Below, in pieces: positions 36,379 to 45,104 of a DNA stretch of 64,000 nt. Within the stretch, counting starts at the first letter, position 1, and the number at the start of each line of letters is the position of its first letter. Below the pieces are notes generated by a model. That model saw only the letters and a list, made by a program, of their open reading frames with translations, was not told where the DNA came from and searched no databases. A program made the position numbers and the translations under genes. Source of the stretch: Sphingomonas crocodyli (GTDB lineage Bacteria > Pseudomonadota > Alphaproteobacteria > Sphingomonadales > Sphingomonadaceae); NCBI RefSeq assembly GCF_004005865.1, contig NZ_SACN01000001.1, positions 496,001-560,000 of the forward strand. Direction: 5' to 3'.

Positions 36379-38537
36379 TCACCGTCACCCTCGCAGACGG
36401 TCGCAAGGTCGACGTGCGGACCAACGACCCGCAGAAGGCCGCCAAGATCGCCCACGGCTGGAGCCGAGGCAATCCTAAGGGGCTCCCCAAGGCTCCGCCA
36501 AGCTCCGCCCTCCGGACTGCGCGGGGCCTCGCAGGCAACTTCGCGGAGGGTGTCCTTCCCGGTTCCTCGGGGTTCCTCTCGGGTGCCGGCAAGGCCCTAG
36601 TGAACGCCGCCGAAGCTCCCTTCTCGGACGAGGTCGATTTCGAGCCGATGGCGAGCTACTCGGCGGGCCAGCGGGACCAAGAGGCCCAGAATAAGGCCAC
36701 GACGCAGGAGCATCCCTATCTGTCCGGCGCGGCCCAGTTTGGCGGCATGGCGGCTGGCGTGCTTCTGCCGGGGGCCAACATCGCTCGTGGGGCTTCGCTC
36801 GGCCAGAAGGCGTATGCAGGCGTGAAGACCGCCGGGGCCTACGGGGTGGCCTCGGGGCTGATGTCGTCCAAGGCTGACAACGTGTCGGACCGGGTGGCAG
36901 ATGCGGTCTCGTCGGGAGCTATCGGAGCCATGACCGGTGGGGCCTTCCCGGTGGCCGGCAGGATCGCCAGTGCTACGGCCGCCCCCTTGCGTCCGATCAT
37001 CCAGCCCGTTGTCAGTGCTGCGGGCAGGGGCCTCCAGCGTGTCGGCGCTTCCCTTCCGGGCCGTGCGGGAACCGTCATCAACCGCGAGGGCCAGCAACTC
37101 GCCCGGGACCGTGGGCAGGCCGCAGGAAATCAGCGGCTGGACCGCATGATCCGTGAGGCTCCCCACCCGGTTACCGGCGGGCCCATGAGGCCGGCGCAAG
37201 TCGCCCCTGAGGTCGCCCGCCGGCAACAGATGGGCGTTCCTGCAGTGGCGGCTGATATCAGCGAGCCGGTCCGGAGCGGCTTCCGCACTGCCGTCCGGTC
37301 CCCCGGACCCGCCGTCTCTGCGGTCCGCCGCGCGATCGATCAGCGGCAGGCCCAGGCGGCTGAAAGGGCCACGGGGCACATCGGCGCGACGTTGGGCCCT
37401 GTCGGGAACGTTGAAGCGCAAGCACGGGCGCTCACGGAAGAGGCCAAACGGGTTGCGGGGCCCCTCTTTGACCTGAGCGACGCTCAGCCGATCCCGCTCA
37501 CCCGAGAACTTCAGGAGTTGTTCTCCCGTCCGGGTGGCAATCGCGCCATGCGTCACGCTGCAACCAGTCTCCAAGATGAAGGCCTAGAGCCTCTCCGGCA
37601 GGGGCTAGTGGAAGCGGCGGACGGATCATTCTCGCTGGGTCCCGTACCGGGGATGAAGTTCTACGACAGGGCCAAGTCGTCCCTTGACGAGGAAGTGTTT
37701 GCGGGACGATCACCCTTCGCTACGCCCGATGTCCAGCGGCATGCCCGAGGGGCTGCCTCAATCCGTGCTCGTCTTCTGTCGATCATGGACGGTGGTGAGG
37801 ACTTTGGGACGGGAACGTCCATTCCGCCCGAGGGTCTCAACCCGCACTGGAAGCCGGCACGGGATGCCTACGGTGGCCCGGTTCAGTCCCGCAAGGCGCT
37901 GGAGTTGGGGCAGGAGCTTGCCACCTCGGACGCTGCGGAAATTGGCAACCGCATGGCGGCTATGACGCCTGAACAGGTGGGGCACTTCCGGCTGGGGCAC
38001 CGTTCAGGGCTTGCAGCGGATGTCAGGGCAGTGCCCGACTATGGCGATCCCGCACGGCGTCTGGGAGGCACTCTGGAGCGGCGAGAGGCTCTCACGGCGG
38101 CTCACGGCCCAGAGGCTTCCGGACGGCTCCTAGAGCGCCTGGACGCGGAGCAGGACGCCTCACGGACCTATCAGGCGATCCGGGGCGTGAACGGCGACGT
38201 TGCGCCCAATATCGAGGAACAGGAACGGGCCATTGCCGATGCGGCGGGTAGTCTTGTCCAAATCGTGTCGGGTCATCCCGGCGGGTTGCTTTCGGCTGGC
38301 CGCGCCCTTCTAAAGGGCGACAGGACCGGAACGGAGGCTGATGCCTTCATCGCCGACGTCCTCGGGATTAGGCACCCCGACCTCTTGCAGGCCGCAATGC
38401 GCGACGTTGGCCGCGAACGTGCCCGCAGGACTCTCGTGGATCAGAACGCCGCCCGTGCCGTCCAGCAAGGCGGTAGGGTGCTCGGGGGTATCCTCGGGAC
38501 CAACATGATCGAACCCGCCGACCCGTCCGGCTACTAA
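36375..38537 (+). CDS. Large phage-like helical protein
   Basis: 720 residues from ATG 36375, which overlaps the previous stop by 4 bp (ATGA). The first ~35 residues form a small beta unit (MITVTLADGRKVDVRTNDPQ). Hydrophobic Gly/Ala segments follow (FGGMAAGVLLPGANIA; GAIGAMTGGAFPVAGRI), then a long Arg/Ala-rich helical region. This fits an internal virion or DNA-ejection protein that crosses membranes, but no catalytic motif is visible. Followed by a strong terminator. Confidence 0.55.
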   Translation: MITVTLADGRKVDVRTNDPQKAAKIAHGWSRGNPKGLPKAPPSSALRTARGLAGNFAEGVLPGSSGFLSGAGKALVNAAEAPFSDEVDFEPMASYSAGQRDQEAQNKATTQEHPYLSGAAQFGGMAAGVLLPGANIARGASLGQKAYAGVKTAGAYGVASGLMSSKADNVSDRVADAVSSGAIGAMTGGAFPVAGRIASATAAPLRPIIQPVVSAAGRGLQRVGASLPGRAGTVINREGQQLARDRGQAAGNQRLDRMIREAPHPVTGGPMRPAQVAPEVARRQQMGVPAVAADISEPVRSGFRTAVRSPGPAVSAVRRAIDQRQAQAAERATGHIGATLGPVGNVEAQARALTEEAKRVAGPLFDLSDAQPIPLTRELQELFSRPGGNRAMRHAATSLQDEGLEPLRQGLVEAADGSFSLGPVPGMKFYDRAKSSLDEEVFAGRSPFATPDVQRHARGAASIRARLLSIMDGGEDFGTGTSIPPEGLNPHWKPARDAYGGPVQSRKALELGQELATSDAAEIGNRMAAMTPEQVGHFRLGHRSGLAADVRAVPDYGDPARRLGGTLERREALTAAHGPEASGRLLERLDAEQDASRTYQAIRGVNGDVAPNIEEQERAIADAAGSLVQIVSGHPGGLLSAGRALLKGDRTGTEADAFIADVLGIRHPDLLQAAMRDVGRERARRTLVDQNAARAVQQGGRVLGGILGTNMIEPADPSGY

Positions 38538-38550
38538 GAGCCCCAAAACT

Positions 38551-38601
38551 GAACCCCTCCAGCTAGACCCTACCCGGTCCGGCTTGGAGGGGTTCTTTTT
38601 T
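38551..38601 (+). terminator. Rho-independent terminator after the phage-like operon
   Basis: GAACCCCTCCA and its exact complement TGGAGGGGTTC form an 11-bp stem, followed by TTTTTT. Marks the end of the plus-strand unit. Confidence 0.9.
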
Positions 38602-38738
38602 CACCTGCGTTTCCTCTTGTCCTCTTCGATTATGACGAGGACACCGAGCAGGAGAGGAGCGCCGAGGATGATGCCGCCGAGGTACGGGAGGTTTACGAAC
38701 CAGTCCCATGCTTCCGCGATCGACCAAGCGAGGAACAT
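38601..38738 (-). CDS. Small single-helix membrane protein (45 aa)
   Basis: One hydrophobic helix (YLGGIILGAPLLLGVLVII) and a charged C-terminus (EEDKRKRR). Lies 15 bp downstream of the gene at 38754 on the same strand. Size and charge pattern could suit a holin-like or other phage membrane peptide; no homology claim. Confidence 0.45.
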   Translation of the reverse strand: MFLAWSIAEAWDWFVNLPYLGGIILGAPLLLGVLVIIEEDKRKRR

Positions 38739-38753
38739 CGGTCCCTAACCTCG

Positions 38754-39092
38754 TCAGGCCGCCAAACGGTCAGCGGCGGGCGCCGCATAGGCGTATGTGG
38801 TCAAAATGGTCTCGCAGTCCTGCCCCGTCAGCGTGACATCTTGCGTATCCCGAGACAGTTCGTCGAATTGCGTAATCAGCCACATTCCGTCGCCCATGCT
38901 CTGCGCGGTGCCGTCTGTGAGCTTCAGCGCGGTGGCCTTGCTGTCCCTGAGGGCCTGTACGTCTTCATAGGCCACGACGACGCTTTGGCCTCTGCCATCG
39001 CCCTCCTTTGCCACCAGAAAGAGCCCGTCCCCCATGTAATACACACGTCCTTCATTAAGCGGCGTGTAGTCCCGCTTGTCGAGCTTCCCCAT
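38754..39092 (-). CDS. Hypothetical element protein
   Basis: 112 residues from ATG 39092, where AAAGG is well placed; an upstream ATG at 39146 would add 18. It contains two similar short units (YYMGDGLFLVAKEGD and QSMGDGMWLITQFD), which suggests an internal duplication of a beta-hairpin. No family recognised. Confidence 0.5.
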   Translation of the reverse strand: MGKLDKRDYTPLNEGRVYYMGDGLFLVAKEGDGRGQSVVVAYEDVQALRDSKATALKLTDGTAQSMGDGMWLITQFDELSRDTQDVTLTGQDCETILTTYAYAAPAADRLAA

Positions 39093-39156
39093 GTCTAGAC
39101 CTTTGTGCTTGTGCCCCTCCGCTACGGGAGTCCGCGTATCCAGCATTGGCTTTGAT

Positions 39157-39178
39157 TTGACGTCAATAGTGCATGCAC
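39157..39178. promoter_or_regulatory. Twin perfect palindromes upstream of 39092
   Basis: TTGACGTCAA (39157-39166) and GTGCATGCAC (39169-39178), two adjacent perfect 10-bp palindromes before the right-end gene. Candidate operators. The remaining 39179-39457 stretch is relatively AT-rich and gene-free. Confidence 0.35.
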
Positions 39179-39375
39179 GCTTCTAATGTTCTGCATCTGC
39201 GGACATTCCACTCTTGCAGATGACCTTAAACGCCAATTGCTCTCATTCGGGCGGACGGGTGTGCAGCAGTTTGTCCGCAAGTGCAGAATATTATTGAGGG
39301 GCGATATTTATTTTCAGGAAGAGGATATGGCACGGAAAAGGCCCCTATGCGCCCTTGATCGGGAGCGGTAACGCG

Positions 39376-39394
39376 GTACAAGCGGCCGTACAAA
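39376..39394 (+). other. Possible integrase arm-type sites (right)
   Basis: Two direct copies, GTACAAG at 39376 and GTACAAA at 39388, 12 bp apart, 64-82 bp inside attR; GTACAAA is also found near the left end. Confidence 0.3.
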
Positions 39395-39457
39395 GTTGAC
39401 ACTGTGCCGCGCCGGTCCAGGCCCGGAATTAAAGGGTTTTGGGGAGATGGGCGCTCT

Positions 39458-39475
39458 GTCCTCTCCTGGGCACCA
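39458..39475 (+). repeat. attR (18-bp core)
   Basis: GTCCTCTCCTGGGCACCA, identical to 30458-30475; flanks differ. Confidence 0.88.
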
Positions 39476-39611
39476 TCCTTATAGCGATAATATGGTTCAC
39501 CGGACTTCCCCGACGGGGTTTGGCCGGATGGACCGAATCGCGTCCCAATCGGGCGCCATTTTCCCGACGCTGATTCAGGAACGCTCCGACGCTTTGCGCG
39601 TATGAGCCACC

Positions 39612-41465
39612 GTGAACCATAAAACAGATGTGCCCGCGCGGCGGGCGTGGATCGTGGCGGGTAGTCTGGGAGCGGCGGTGGCGCTGTTCCTCCTCATATT
39701 GGCTGCTTTTCCGTGGGGGCTGCTGCGCGGCCCGGCAGAGCGGGCCTTGTCGCATCATTACGGGCAGCCGGCGCGAATCGCGGCGCTCGAGAGGGTCGAC
39801 GGCTTCTCCTTCCATCCCATCGTCGAGGCGCGCGGCGTGCGGCTGCCGCAGGCGCGCTGGGCAGGGGCGGGGGAGCTGGCGCGGATTGATCGGGCGCGGG
39901 TGCGCCTTTCGGTGTGGGCGCTGCTGACCGGCCGATTCGCGCCGAGCGAGGTGACGGTGGACGGCGGCCGGCTGCGCTTCGTGCGGATGCCCGACGGGCG
40001 CGAGAACTGGCGCGACGGGCCGAAGCCGCCGCCCGAGCGATCGAGCGGGCGCCCCGATCTGGGCAGGCTGGAGGTCCGCAATCTGCGCGTGACCTATGAT
40101 GATGCGAAGCGGGATCGCGATTTCGACGTGCTGCTGAGCGCAGGCGCGCAGGGCGTGCGGATCGCGGGCACCGGCCATGTGAAGCGCAACCCTGTCACCC
40201 TGACCGCGACGGGCGCGCCGATCGTGGCGGGGCGGGCCTGGCCGTTCCGCGCGGCGATCGACGGGCCGGCGATTGCGATGACCTTTGCAGGGCGCATGGA
40301 TCGTCCCCTCGACATCAATCACCTGAACGCCAGGGCGACCGCGCGGGCGGACGATCTGCGGCTGATAGATGCGATCATCGAGGCGGGACTGATGGGCACG
40401 CAGCCGGTGCGCCTGACCGCCGATGTGCGGCGCGACCGGCCCGACTGGAAGGTGAGCAACCTTAAAGGCACGATCGGCCGATCGGACATTGCGGGGGAGG
40501 CGACCATCGTGAAGCGTGACGGGCGTACGCGGATCGACGGGCGGATCCATGCGCGCCGCTTCGCCTTCGACGATATTGCGTCCGACGCGGGGCTGGCCAG
40601 GGCGGCGGCGAAGCGGGCGCGCTTCGGGCTGCGGCTGATCCCCGATACCGCGATCGATCTGGACAATGTGCGGCGCACCGACGGGCGGCTGGCGGTGAAG
40701 GTCGACCGGCTGATGTGGCCGGGGCCGTCGCCGATCCGCAGCCTGGACGCGGTGATCATGGTCGATCGCAGCCGGCTGGAGATCGCGCCGCTGCGGCTGG
40801 GGCTGACCCACGGCGTCATGGCGGGGCGCATCATCGTCGACCAGCGGGGCGGGCGGCCGCCCAGGCTGACAGTGGCGCTGGATATCGACCGCGCCAGCTT
40901 CGCCGATTTCCTGCCCGAGACGATTGAAGGGCCGCTGACCGGCCGCGCGCGCGTATCCGGGCGCGGGCTGACGGTGCGCGAAGCGATCGGGCGGGGCGAC
41001 GGCGCAGTGTCGCTGGTGGCGCGCGGCGGGACGATCGGGGCGCGGACGGCGTCGCTTCTGGGGCAGGATGTCGGCCGCGGGCTGACCACCGACAAGGACA
41101 AGCGCACCGAGCTGCGCTGTCTGGTCGCGCGGCTGGACATCAAAGGCGGGATCGCGCGGGCGAACCCGGTGCTGATCGACAGTCACCGTGCGCTGACCGA
41201 GGCGAAGGGGACGATCGATCTCAAGACCGAACGGATGTCCTTCGCGGTCAACGGCGCGCCCAAGGGCGACAGCCTGCTGCGCCTGCAGGGGACGATTGGT
41301 GCTGCGGGCACGATCAAGCGGCCGCAGATCGAGCTGCCTGAAAAGGCCAAATCGGTCGGCGGGATCCTGTCGATGATCGGCGATGCGATCGCCGACAAGC
41401 AGGAGCCGGTGGCCGCCGACGCCGATTGCGCCAAGGCCGCGAATCGGGCCTTGAGCGTTCAGTAG
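39612..41465 (+). CDS. AsmA-like envelope protein
   Basis: 617 residues with one N-terminal transmembrane helix (AWIVAGSLGAAVALFLLILAA, about 13-33), then a repetitive beta-rich periplasmic region. The C-terminal part (RARVSGRGLTVREAIGRGDG, SLVARGG, GTIDLKTERMSFAVNG) is typical of AsmA/DUF748 proteins, thought to act in outer membrane lipid transport. Starts with GTG. First core gene right of the element. Confidence 0.8.
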   Translation: MNHKTDVPARRAWIVAGSLGAAVALFLLILAAFPWGLLRGPAERALSHHYGQPARIAALERVDGFSFHPIVEARGVRLPQARWAGAGELARIDRARVRLSVWALLTGRFAPSEVTVDGGRLRFVRMPDGRENWRDGPKPPPERSSGRPDLGRLEVRNLRVTYDDAKRDRDFDVLLSAGAQGVRIAGTGHVKRNPVTLTATGAPIVAGRAWPFRAAIDGPAIAMTFAGRMDRPLDINHLNARATARADDLRLIDAIIEAGLMGTQPVRLTADVRRDRPDWKVSNLKGTIGRSDIAGEATIVKRDGRTRIDGRIHARRFAFDDIASDAGLARAAAKRARFGLRLIPDTAIDLDNVRRTDGRLAVKVDRLMWPGPSPIRSLDAVIMVDRSRLEIAPLRLGLTHGVMAGRIIVDQRGGRPPRLTVALDIDRASFADFLPETIEGPLTGRARVSGRGLTVREAIGRGDGAVSLVARGGTIGARTASLLGQDVGRGLTTDKDKRTELRCLVARLDIKGGIARANPVLIDSHRALTEAKGTIDLKTERMSFAVNGAPKGDSLLRLQGTIGAAGTIKRPQIELPEKAKSVGGILSMIGDAIADKQEPVAADADCAKAANRALSVQ

Positions 41466-41553
41466 GTCACGTTTCGGCTCGTCTCGTCTTTGACTCATGT
41501 CATCTCGTCCCAATGGGCGAACCCGTTTCGTGGGCGACAGGGTTGGTTGGGAC

Positions 41554-42678
41554 ATGAGGTACGATCAGCTTTCGCTTCGCCCCGGCCTGACCGCGATTGC
41601 CGCTGTCCTGGCCCTGTCCGCAACCCCGTCGCTGGCCCAGAGCGCCGACGCACCGATGGTGAGTCCGCCGCCCGTAAGCGCCGCGACCGCAACCCCGGCG
41701 CCCGCCCCGGCCGCTGCGCCGACGCCGGCTCCGGCCGTTCAATCGGCGGCTCCCGCCACCAGCCCGGCACCCGCCGGCGGTGTCGTGACCGCGCCGATCA
41801 TCGGCACGCCGAGCCAGGCCGCCGCGGCCGCCCCGCCGGCTGCTGCCCCGACCCCCGCACCCGCCCCGGCCGTCGCCGCGACGACCGTTGAGGAGGAGCC
41901 GGCTGCGGCCGCCCCCGCCCCGACACGCCGCACCACGACGACCACGCGGACCGAGACCCGCACGACGCGGACCGCCGCGCCGGCTGAGGCTGCTCCCGCA
42001 CCGGTCGCCGCCGCCCCGGTTGCGGCGCCGCCGGCGCCCGCCCCTGTGGTGCGCGCCAATCCGAACCCGGCGCCTGCCCCGGTCCAGTCGACCACGACGG
42101 TCGACATGGATGAGGCTCTGCCGATCGCCGGTGGCGTGGCCCTGGGCCTGATCCTGATCGGCGGTGGCGCCTATGCCTTTGCCCGTCGCCGCCGCGATGA
42201 CGAGGATGTCGTCTATGCCGACGAGACCCTCGCCGCCCCGGCCCCCGCTGCCGCGCCGATGGCCGGTAACGTGACCGCTGCCGCCGCGACGCCGGGCTTC
42301 ACCGCGCCGCTGATGGCGGGCGATACCCAGTCGGGTGCGCATGCCGTGGCGACCGCACCTACCGGCGCCGCCATCGATGGCCCGGTGACGACACTGCCGA
42401 ACGGCTTCGACATCTCGCGCTTCGGCCGCCACACGCAGGCCGCCTATCGCGGGCCGACGCCGGAGAACCCGTCGCTGTCGCTCAAGAAGCGGCTCAAGGT
42501 CGCCAGCTTCTATGACGGCCGCGAGCGGATGGCCCGCGAGGGCAAGCCGGTCGAGACGTTCGAACCCTCGGCGCCGATCCCGGCTGCTGCGGCCGAACGC
42601 CGGACCACGGATCACATCACGGTCCGCAAGCCCGCCGCCCGCCCGCGCACCGGCTTCCGCCCGGTCTATCAGGGCTAA
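41554..42678 (+). CDS. Ala/Pro-rich single-span envelope protein
   Basis: 374 residues. A signal peptide (LTAIAAVLALSATPSLAQ) is followed by a low-complexity Ala/Pro/Thr region to about residue 185, one transmembrane helix (PIAGGVALGLILIGGGAYAF) and a basic stop-transfer RRRRDDED. A second Ala-rich part contains SLKKRLKVASFYDGRERMAREGK. Topology suggests an extracytoplasmic extended arm. No known family. Confidence 0.65.
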   Translation: MRYDQLSLRPGLTAIAAVLALSATPSLAQSADAPMVSPPPVSAATATPAPAPAAAPTPAPAVQSAAPATSPAPAGGVVTAPIIGTPSQAAAAAPPAAAPTPAPAPAVAATTVEEEPAAAAPAPTRRTTTTTRTETRTTRTAAPAEAAPAPVAAAPVAAPPAPAPVVRANPNPAPAPVQSTTTVDMDEALPIAGGVALGLILIGGGAYAFARRRRDDEDVVYADETLAAPAPAAAPMAGNVTAAAATPGFTAPLMAGDTQSGAHAVATAPTGAAIDGPVTTLPNGFDISRFGRHTQAAYRGPTPENPSLSLKKRLKVASFYDGRERMAREGKPVETFEPSAPIPAAAAERRTTDHITVRKPAARPRTGFRPVYQG

Positions 42679-42763
42679 ACCTATCAACCCCTGACCCGAG
42701 AGGGTCGTACCGGCGCCGTCGTCTCCCCAACCGGAGGCGGCGGCGTTCGGCGTTTGGCTCCTG

Positions 42764-42888
42764 ATCCTCCCCCGCCAGGGGGAGGTGGCAGCGCAGCTGA
42801 CGGAGGGGGAGGGCGGCGGCCAGCTCTTGTTCTTCGTGTCCTCCCCCTCCGTCGCCTTTGGCGCCACCTCCCCCTGGCGGGGGAGGAT
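42764..42888. repeat. GC-rich palindromic repeat (copy B)
   Basis: ATCCTCCCCCGCCAGGGGG... with arms complementary around a ~30-bp centre; inner arms GACGGAGGGGGAGG / CCTCCCCCTCCGTC. Same family as 22245, 55621 and 60937. Confidence 0.8.
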
Positions 42889-42928
42889 TGAGTAGGGCGA
42901 TCAGAGTGAGCGAGATTGTTCGTTCGTA

Positions 42929-42947
42929 ATTGCGAGCCATTCGCAAT
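42929..42947. promoter_or_regulatory. ATTGCGA-N5-TCGCAAT palindrome
   Basis: Perfect 7-bp arms, 19 bp overall, 32 bp upstream of the DUF2061 start. Geometry like alphaproteobacterial metal-regulator (Fur-type) boxes; binding protein not shown. Confidence 0.4.
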
Positions 42948-42978
42948 AAATGGGCGTCTCCTCCACAGGACGCCGACG

Positions 42979-43218
42979 ATGAACCGCGATCTGATCAAGA
43001 CCTTCACCTATTTGTCGATCCACCTGACCGTGGGTTTCACGGTGGCCTACGTGCTGACCGGATCGGTGGCGCTGGCGGGCGGGATCGCGTTGATCGAACC
43101 GTGTATCAACGCGGTCGCTTTCTACTTCCACGAACAGGCGTGGAAGCGGGTGGACGCGATGGGGCCGTCGCCGGTGGCGGTGCCGGCGCTCGCTGGAGTG
43201 AAAATGGCGGTTCGCTGA
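42979..43218 (+). CDS. DUF2061 membrane protein
   Basis: 79 residues. RDLIKTFTYLSIHLTVGFTVAYVLTG and GIALIEPCINAVAFYFHEQAWKR are diagnostic of DUF2061: two membrane segments and a conserved HE near the end. AGGA precedes ATG 42979. Function unknown. Confidence 0.8.
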   Translation: MNRDLIKTFTYLSIHLTVGFTVAYVLTGSVALAGGIALIEPCINAVAFYFHEQAWKRVDAMGPSPVAVPALAGVKMAVR

Positions 43219-43285
43219 TCAGGTCATCGGGCCGAAACTTGTCAAAGTTGTCACTACGTCTGCGTCGGAGACGCTTCCCGCAGAA

Positions 43286-44158
43286 TCAGGGTGAGTCCCC
43301 GCCGAGGAGGCGGACGCGCGGGCCGGTTCCGGGCATGGACCGTGGCGGCACCCACGGCTCGTAAGGCGGCGGCGGGACCGGTTCGGGCGCTATTGGTTCG
43401 GGCGGGGTTGGCTCGGCGTCGGAATATTCATCGAGCCACGCATAATCCTCATCGCGATCGCCGTACTCCGGTTCTCCGGGAGCGAAGCGTTCGGCGAAAT
43501 CGTAGCGGGCTTCCTCGGCGGCGCGGCTCTGTTCGTCCCACTCCGCCTCGGTGGGGAAGCTGGGTTCGATGCCGGCGAGCGGGCGCAGATCCTCGGGCGG
43601 CTCGCCATCGGCCATCGCATAGGCGGCCTCCATCGCGCGATCGGTGGCGATGTTGAGCATGATCGCGGCGGCGTCGGGCGGGCGCTGCGCGGTCAATTTG
43701 TCGATGAAGCGACCGTAACGGGTGGGATCGCGATAGCGCAGGATGAACTGGGCCAGGCGCTCGTCATAATAGCGCCGCTCGCCCACCTGTTCGCCCTTGT
43801 AGAAGATCGGGCGGGCGACGCCCTTGATCGCGCGGCTGAACACCGCGTCGGACAGGCGGCGCACCGCATAATCGAGCGCGGCCTCCCACGCTTGCCGAAA
43901 GCTGACCGCGTCGATCCGCCGGCGCAGCGCATAGGCCGCGGTGGCGGATATGCCGACGCGCCCGCACGCCTCCTCCACGCAGCCGCATTCGGCCAGCGCT
44001 TCGATAAAGCCCAGCTGCCGTTCGGGCGTGAAGCCGCTGACATGCTTGCGCGTGGCAACGGGCGTGAAGGATCGGAATCCCGGCCGCGCGGGCTTTGCGG
44101 GCGCGGGGGGATGCTTGTGCGCCTTGGCCCGGCGCGGAGGGTTGCGTCGCTTCTTCAT
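43286..44158 (-). CDS. Hypothetical protein with HTH-like N-terminus
   Basis: 290 residues. A basic leader (MKKRRNPPRRAKAHK) precedes a predicted helix-turn-helix (RQLGFIEALAECGCVEEACGRVGISATAAYALRRR), reminiscent of terminase-small-subunit HTH regions. The C-terminal third is acidic and Pro-rich (PTPPEPIAPEPVPPPPYEP). It may bind DNA; target unknown. Confidence 0.6.
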   Translation of the reverse strand: MKKRRNPPRRAKAHKHPPAPAKPARPGFRSFTPVATRKHVSGFTPERQLGFIEALAECGCVEEACGRVGISATAAYALRRRIDAVSFRQAWEAALDYAVRRLSDAVFSRAIKGVARPIFYKGEQVGERRYYDERLAQFILRYRDPTRYGRFIDKLTAQRPPDAAAIMLNIATDRAMEAAYAMADGEPPEDLRPLAGIEPSFPTEAEWDEQSRAAEEARYDFAERFAPGEPEYGDRDEDYAWLDEYSDAEPTPPEPIAPEPVPPPPYEPWVPPRSMPGTGPRVRLLGGDSP

Positions 44159-44331
44159 GGACCAGGGTGGATCAGAAATGCGTCGTGTAGGACAGCGATT
44201 TCGGGCGATGCCGATCGCTCCATAACGGAGCCACTTCGGATTGTTTGCGCGACTGACCTGGCCGAACGTCGCGCGAACGGACGGGGGCGTCATGGGCTTG
44301 GTTATGCAGCGCGGGATCGGGGCGGCGGCTT

Positions 44332-44565
44332 ATGGCTGAAGCGCCGTTCACCGCCGAACAGGAGGCGCGCATCCGCGCGATCATAGAGGAGGCGCGGCGC
44401 GACGAATGGGCCGACACCTATGTCGTGCCCGACGATATCGCCGCGATCCGCGATCTGCCGGCCCATGCGCCGGAGACGGGCTGGGCGGGGGTGATCCGCC
44501 TGATCATCGCCGTGATCGCGATCGGCGCGCTGCTGTTCGTGGGGGCCCGGGCGGCGGGCTTTTGA
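44332..44565 (+). CDS. Small membrane protein, tandem copy 1
   Basis: 77 residues: an acidic helix (RIRAIIEEARRDEWADTYVV), a linker, then a C-terminal transmembrane helix ending LLFVGARAAGF. Closely similar to the protein at 44779; the DNA around both is duplicated. Confidence 0.6.
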   Translation: MAEAPFTAEQEARIRAIIEEARRDEWADTYVVPDDIAAIRDLPAHAPETGWAGVIRLIIAVIAIGALLFVGARAAGF

Positions 44566-44778
44566 GGCGGGGCCGCATTTGCGCTGCGGCATGATGGCAT
44601 GAAATCGCCGAAATTGCGGGCGCTACGCAGTCGATTGCTGGCGATACTGTCCTATACGGACGCGCGATATTGGAGCCACTTCGCCCTGTTCGCGCCGCAG
44701 CTTTTGCCCTGATCTTCGCGCGGACGGGCGGAGACGTCATGGGTTCGGACACGGGTTGCGCGATCTGGATTGGGGCCG

Positions 44779-45039
44779 ATGGCTGAACCGCCGTTGAGCG
44801 CCGAGGCCCGCATCCGCGCGATCATCGAACAGGCGCGGCGCGACGAATGGGCCGACACCTACGTCGTGCGCGACGATCACGCCCCGAACCGCGATCAGCC
44901 AGCATCCGATCGCCCTCTGGCGAGCCTTCCCGTGGCCGATCCGCCGCGCGGCGGCGGGGTGGGGGGCATGCGCCTGCTGATCATCGCGATCGGCATCGGC
45001 GTGGCCCTGTTCGTGGGGGCGCGGGCGGCGGGGCTTTGA
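44779..45039 (+). CDS. Small membrane protein, tandem copy 2
   Basis: 86 residues; RIRAIIEQARRDEWADTYVV and the C-terminal ALFVGARAAGL match copy 1, with a longer linker. ATG 44779 aligns with the copy 1 start. Confidence 0.6.
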   Translation: MAEPPLSAEARIRAIIEQARRDEWADTYVVRDDHAPNRDQPASDRPLASLPVADPPRGGGVGGMRLLIIAIGIGVALFVGARAAGL

Positions 45040-45069
45040 GGCGGGCTTGAAGGCTGCGCGGCCCTTGGG

Positions 45070-45098
45070 ATGACAATCTTAGCGCAATTTCCTATAAT
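45070..45098 (+). promoter_or_regulatory. Sigma-70-type promoter of parDE
   Basis: ATGACA (45070), 17-bp spacer, TATAAT (45093). The predicted transcript start is at or within a base or two of the parD ATG (45105), and no Shine-Dalgarno is present, so the mRNA would be leaderless. Confidence 0.65.
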
Positions 45099-45104
45099 CG
45101 CCGC

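Noticed and set aside
38538..38603. Bidirectional terminator serving the 45-residue minus-strand gene as well
   Set aside because: The T-run follows the stem only in the plus direction; no matching A-run lies on the other side.
39186..39371. 61-codon ORF near attR
   Set aside because: No ribosome site or protein-like pattern; lies in the AT-richer control or end region of the element.
39429..41555. 708-codon ORF antisense to the AsmA-like gene
   Set aside because: Arg/Pro/His-rich shadow; the plus strand encodes a membrane-anchored AsmA-like protein with a ribosome site.
41500..42867. 455-codon Gly/Arg-rich antisense ORF
   Set aside because: Mirror of the Ala/Pro-rich envelope protein; no plausible domain.
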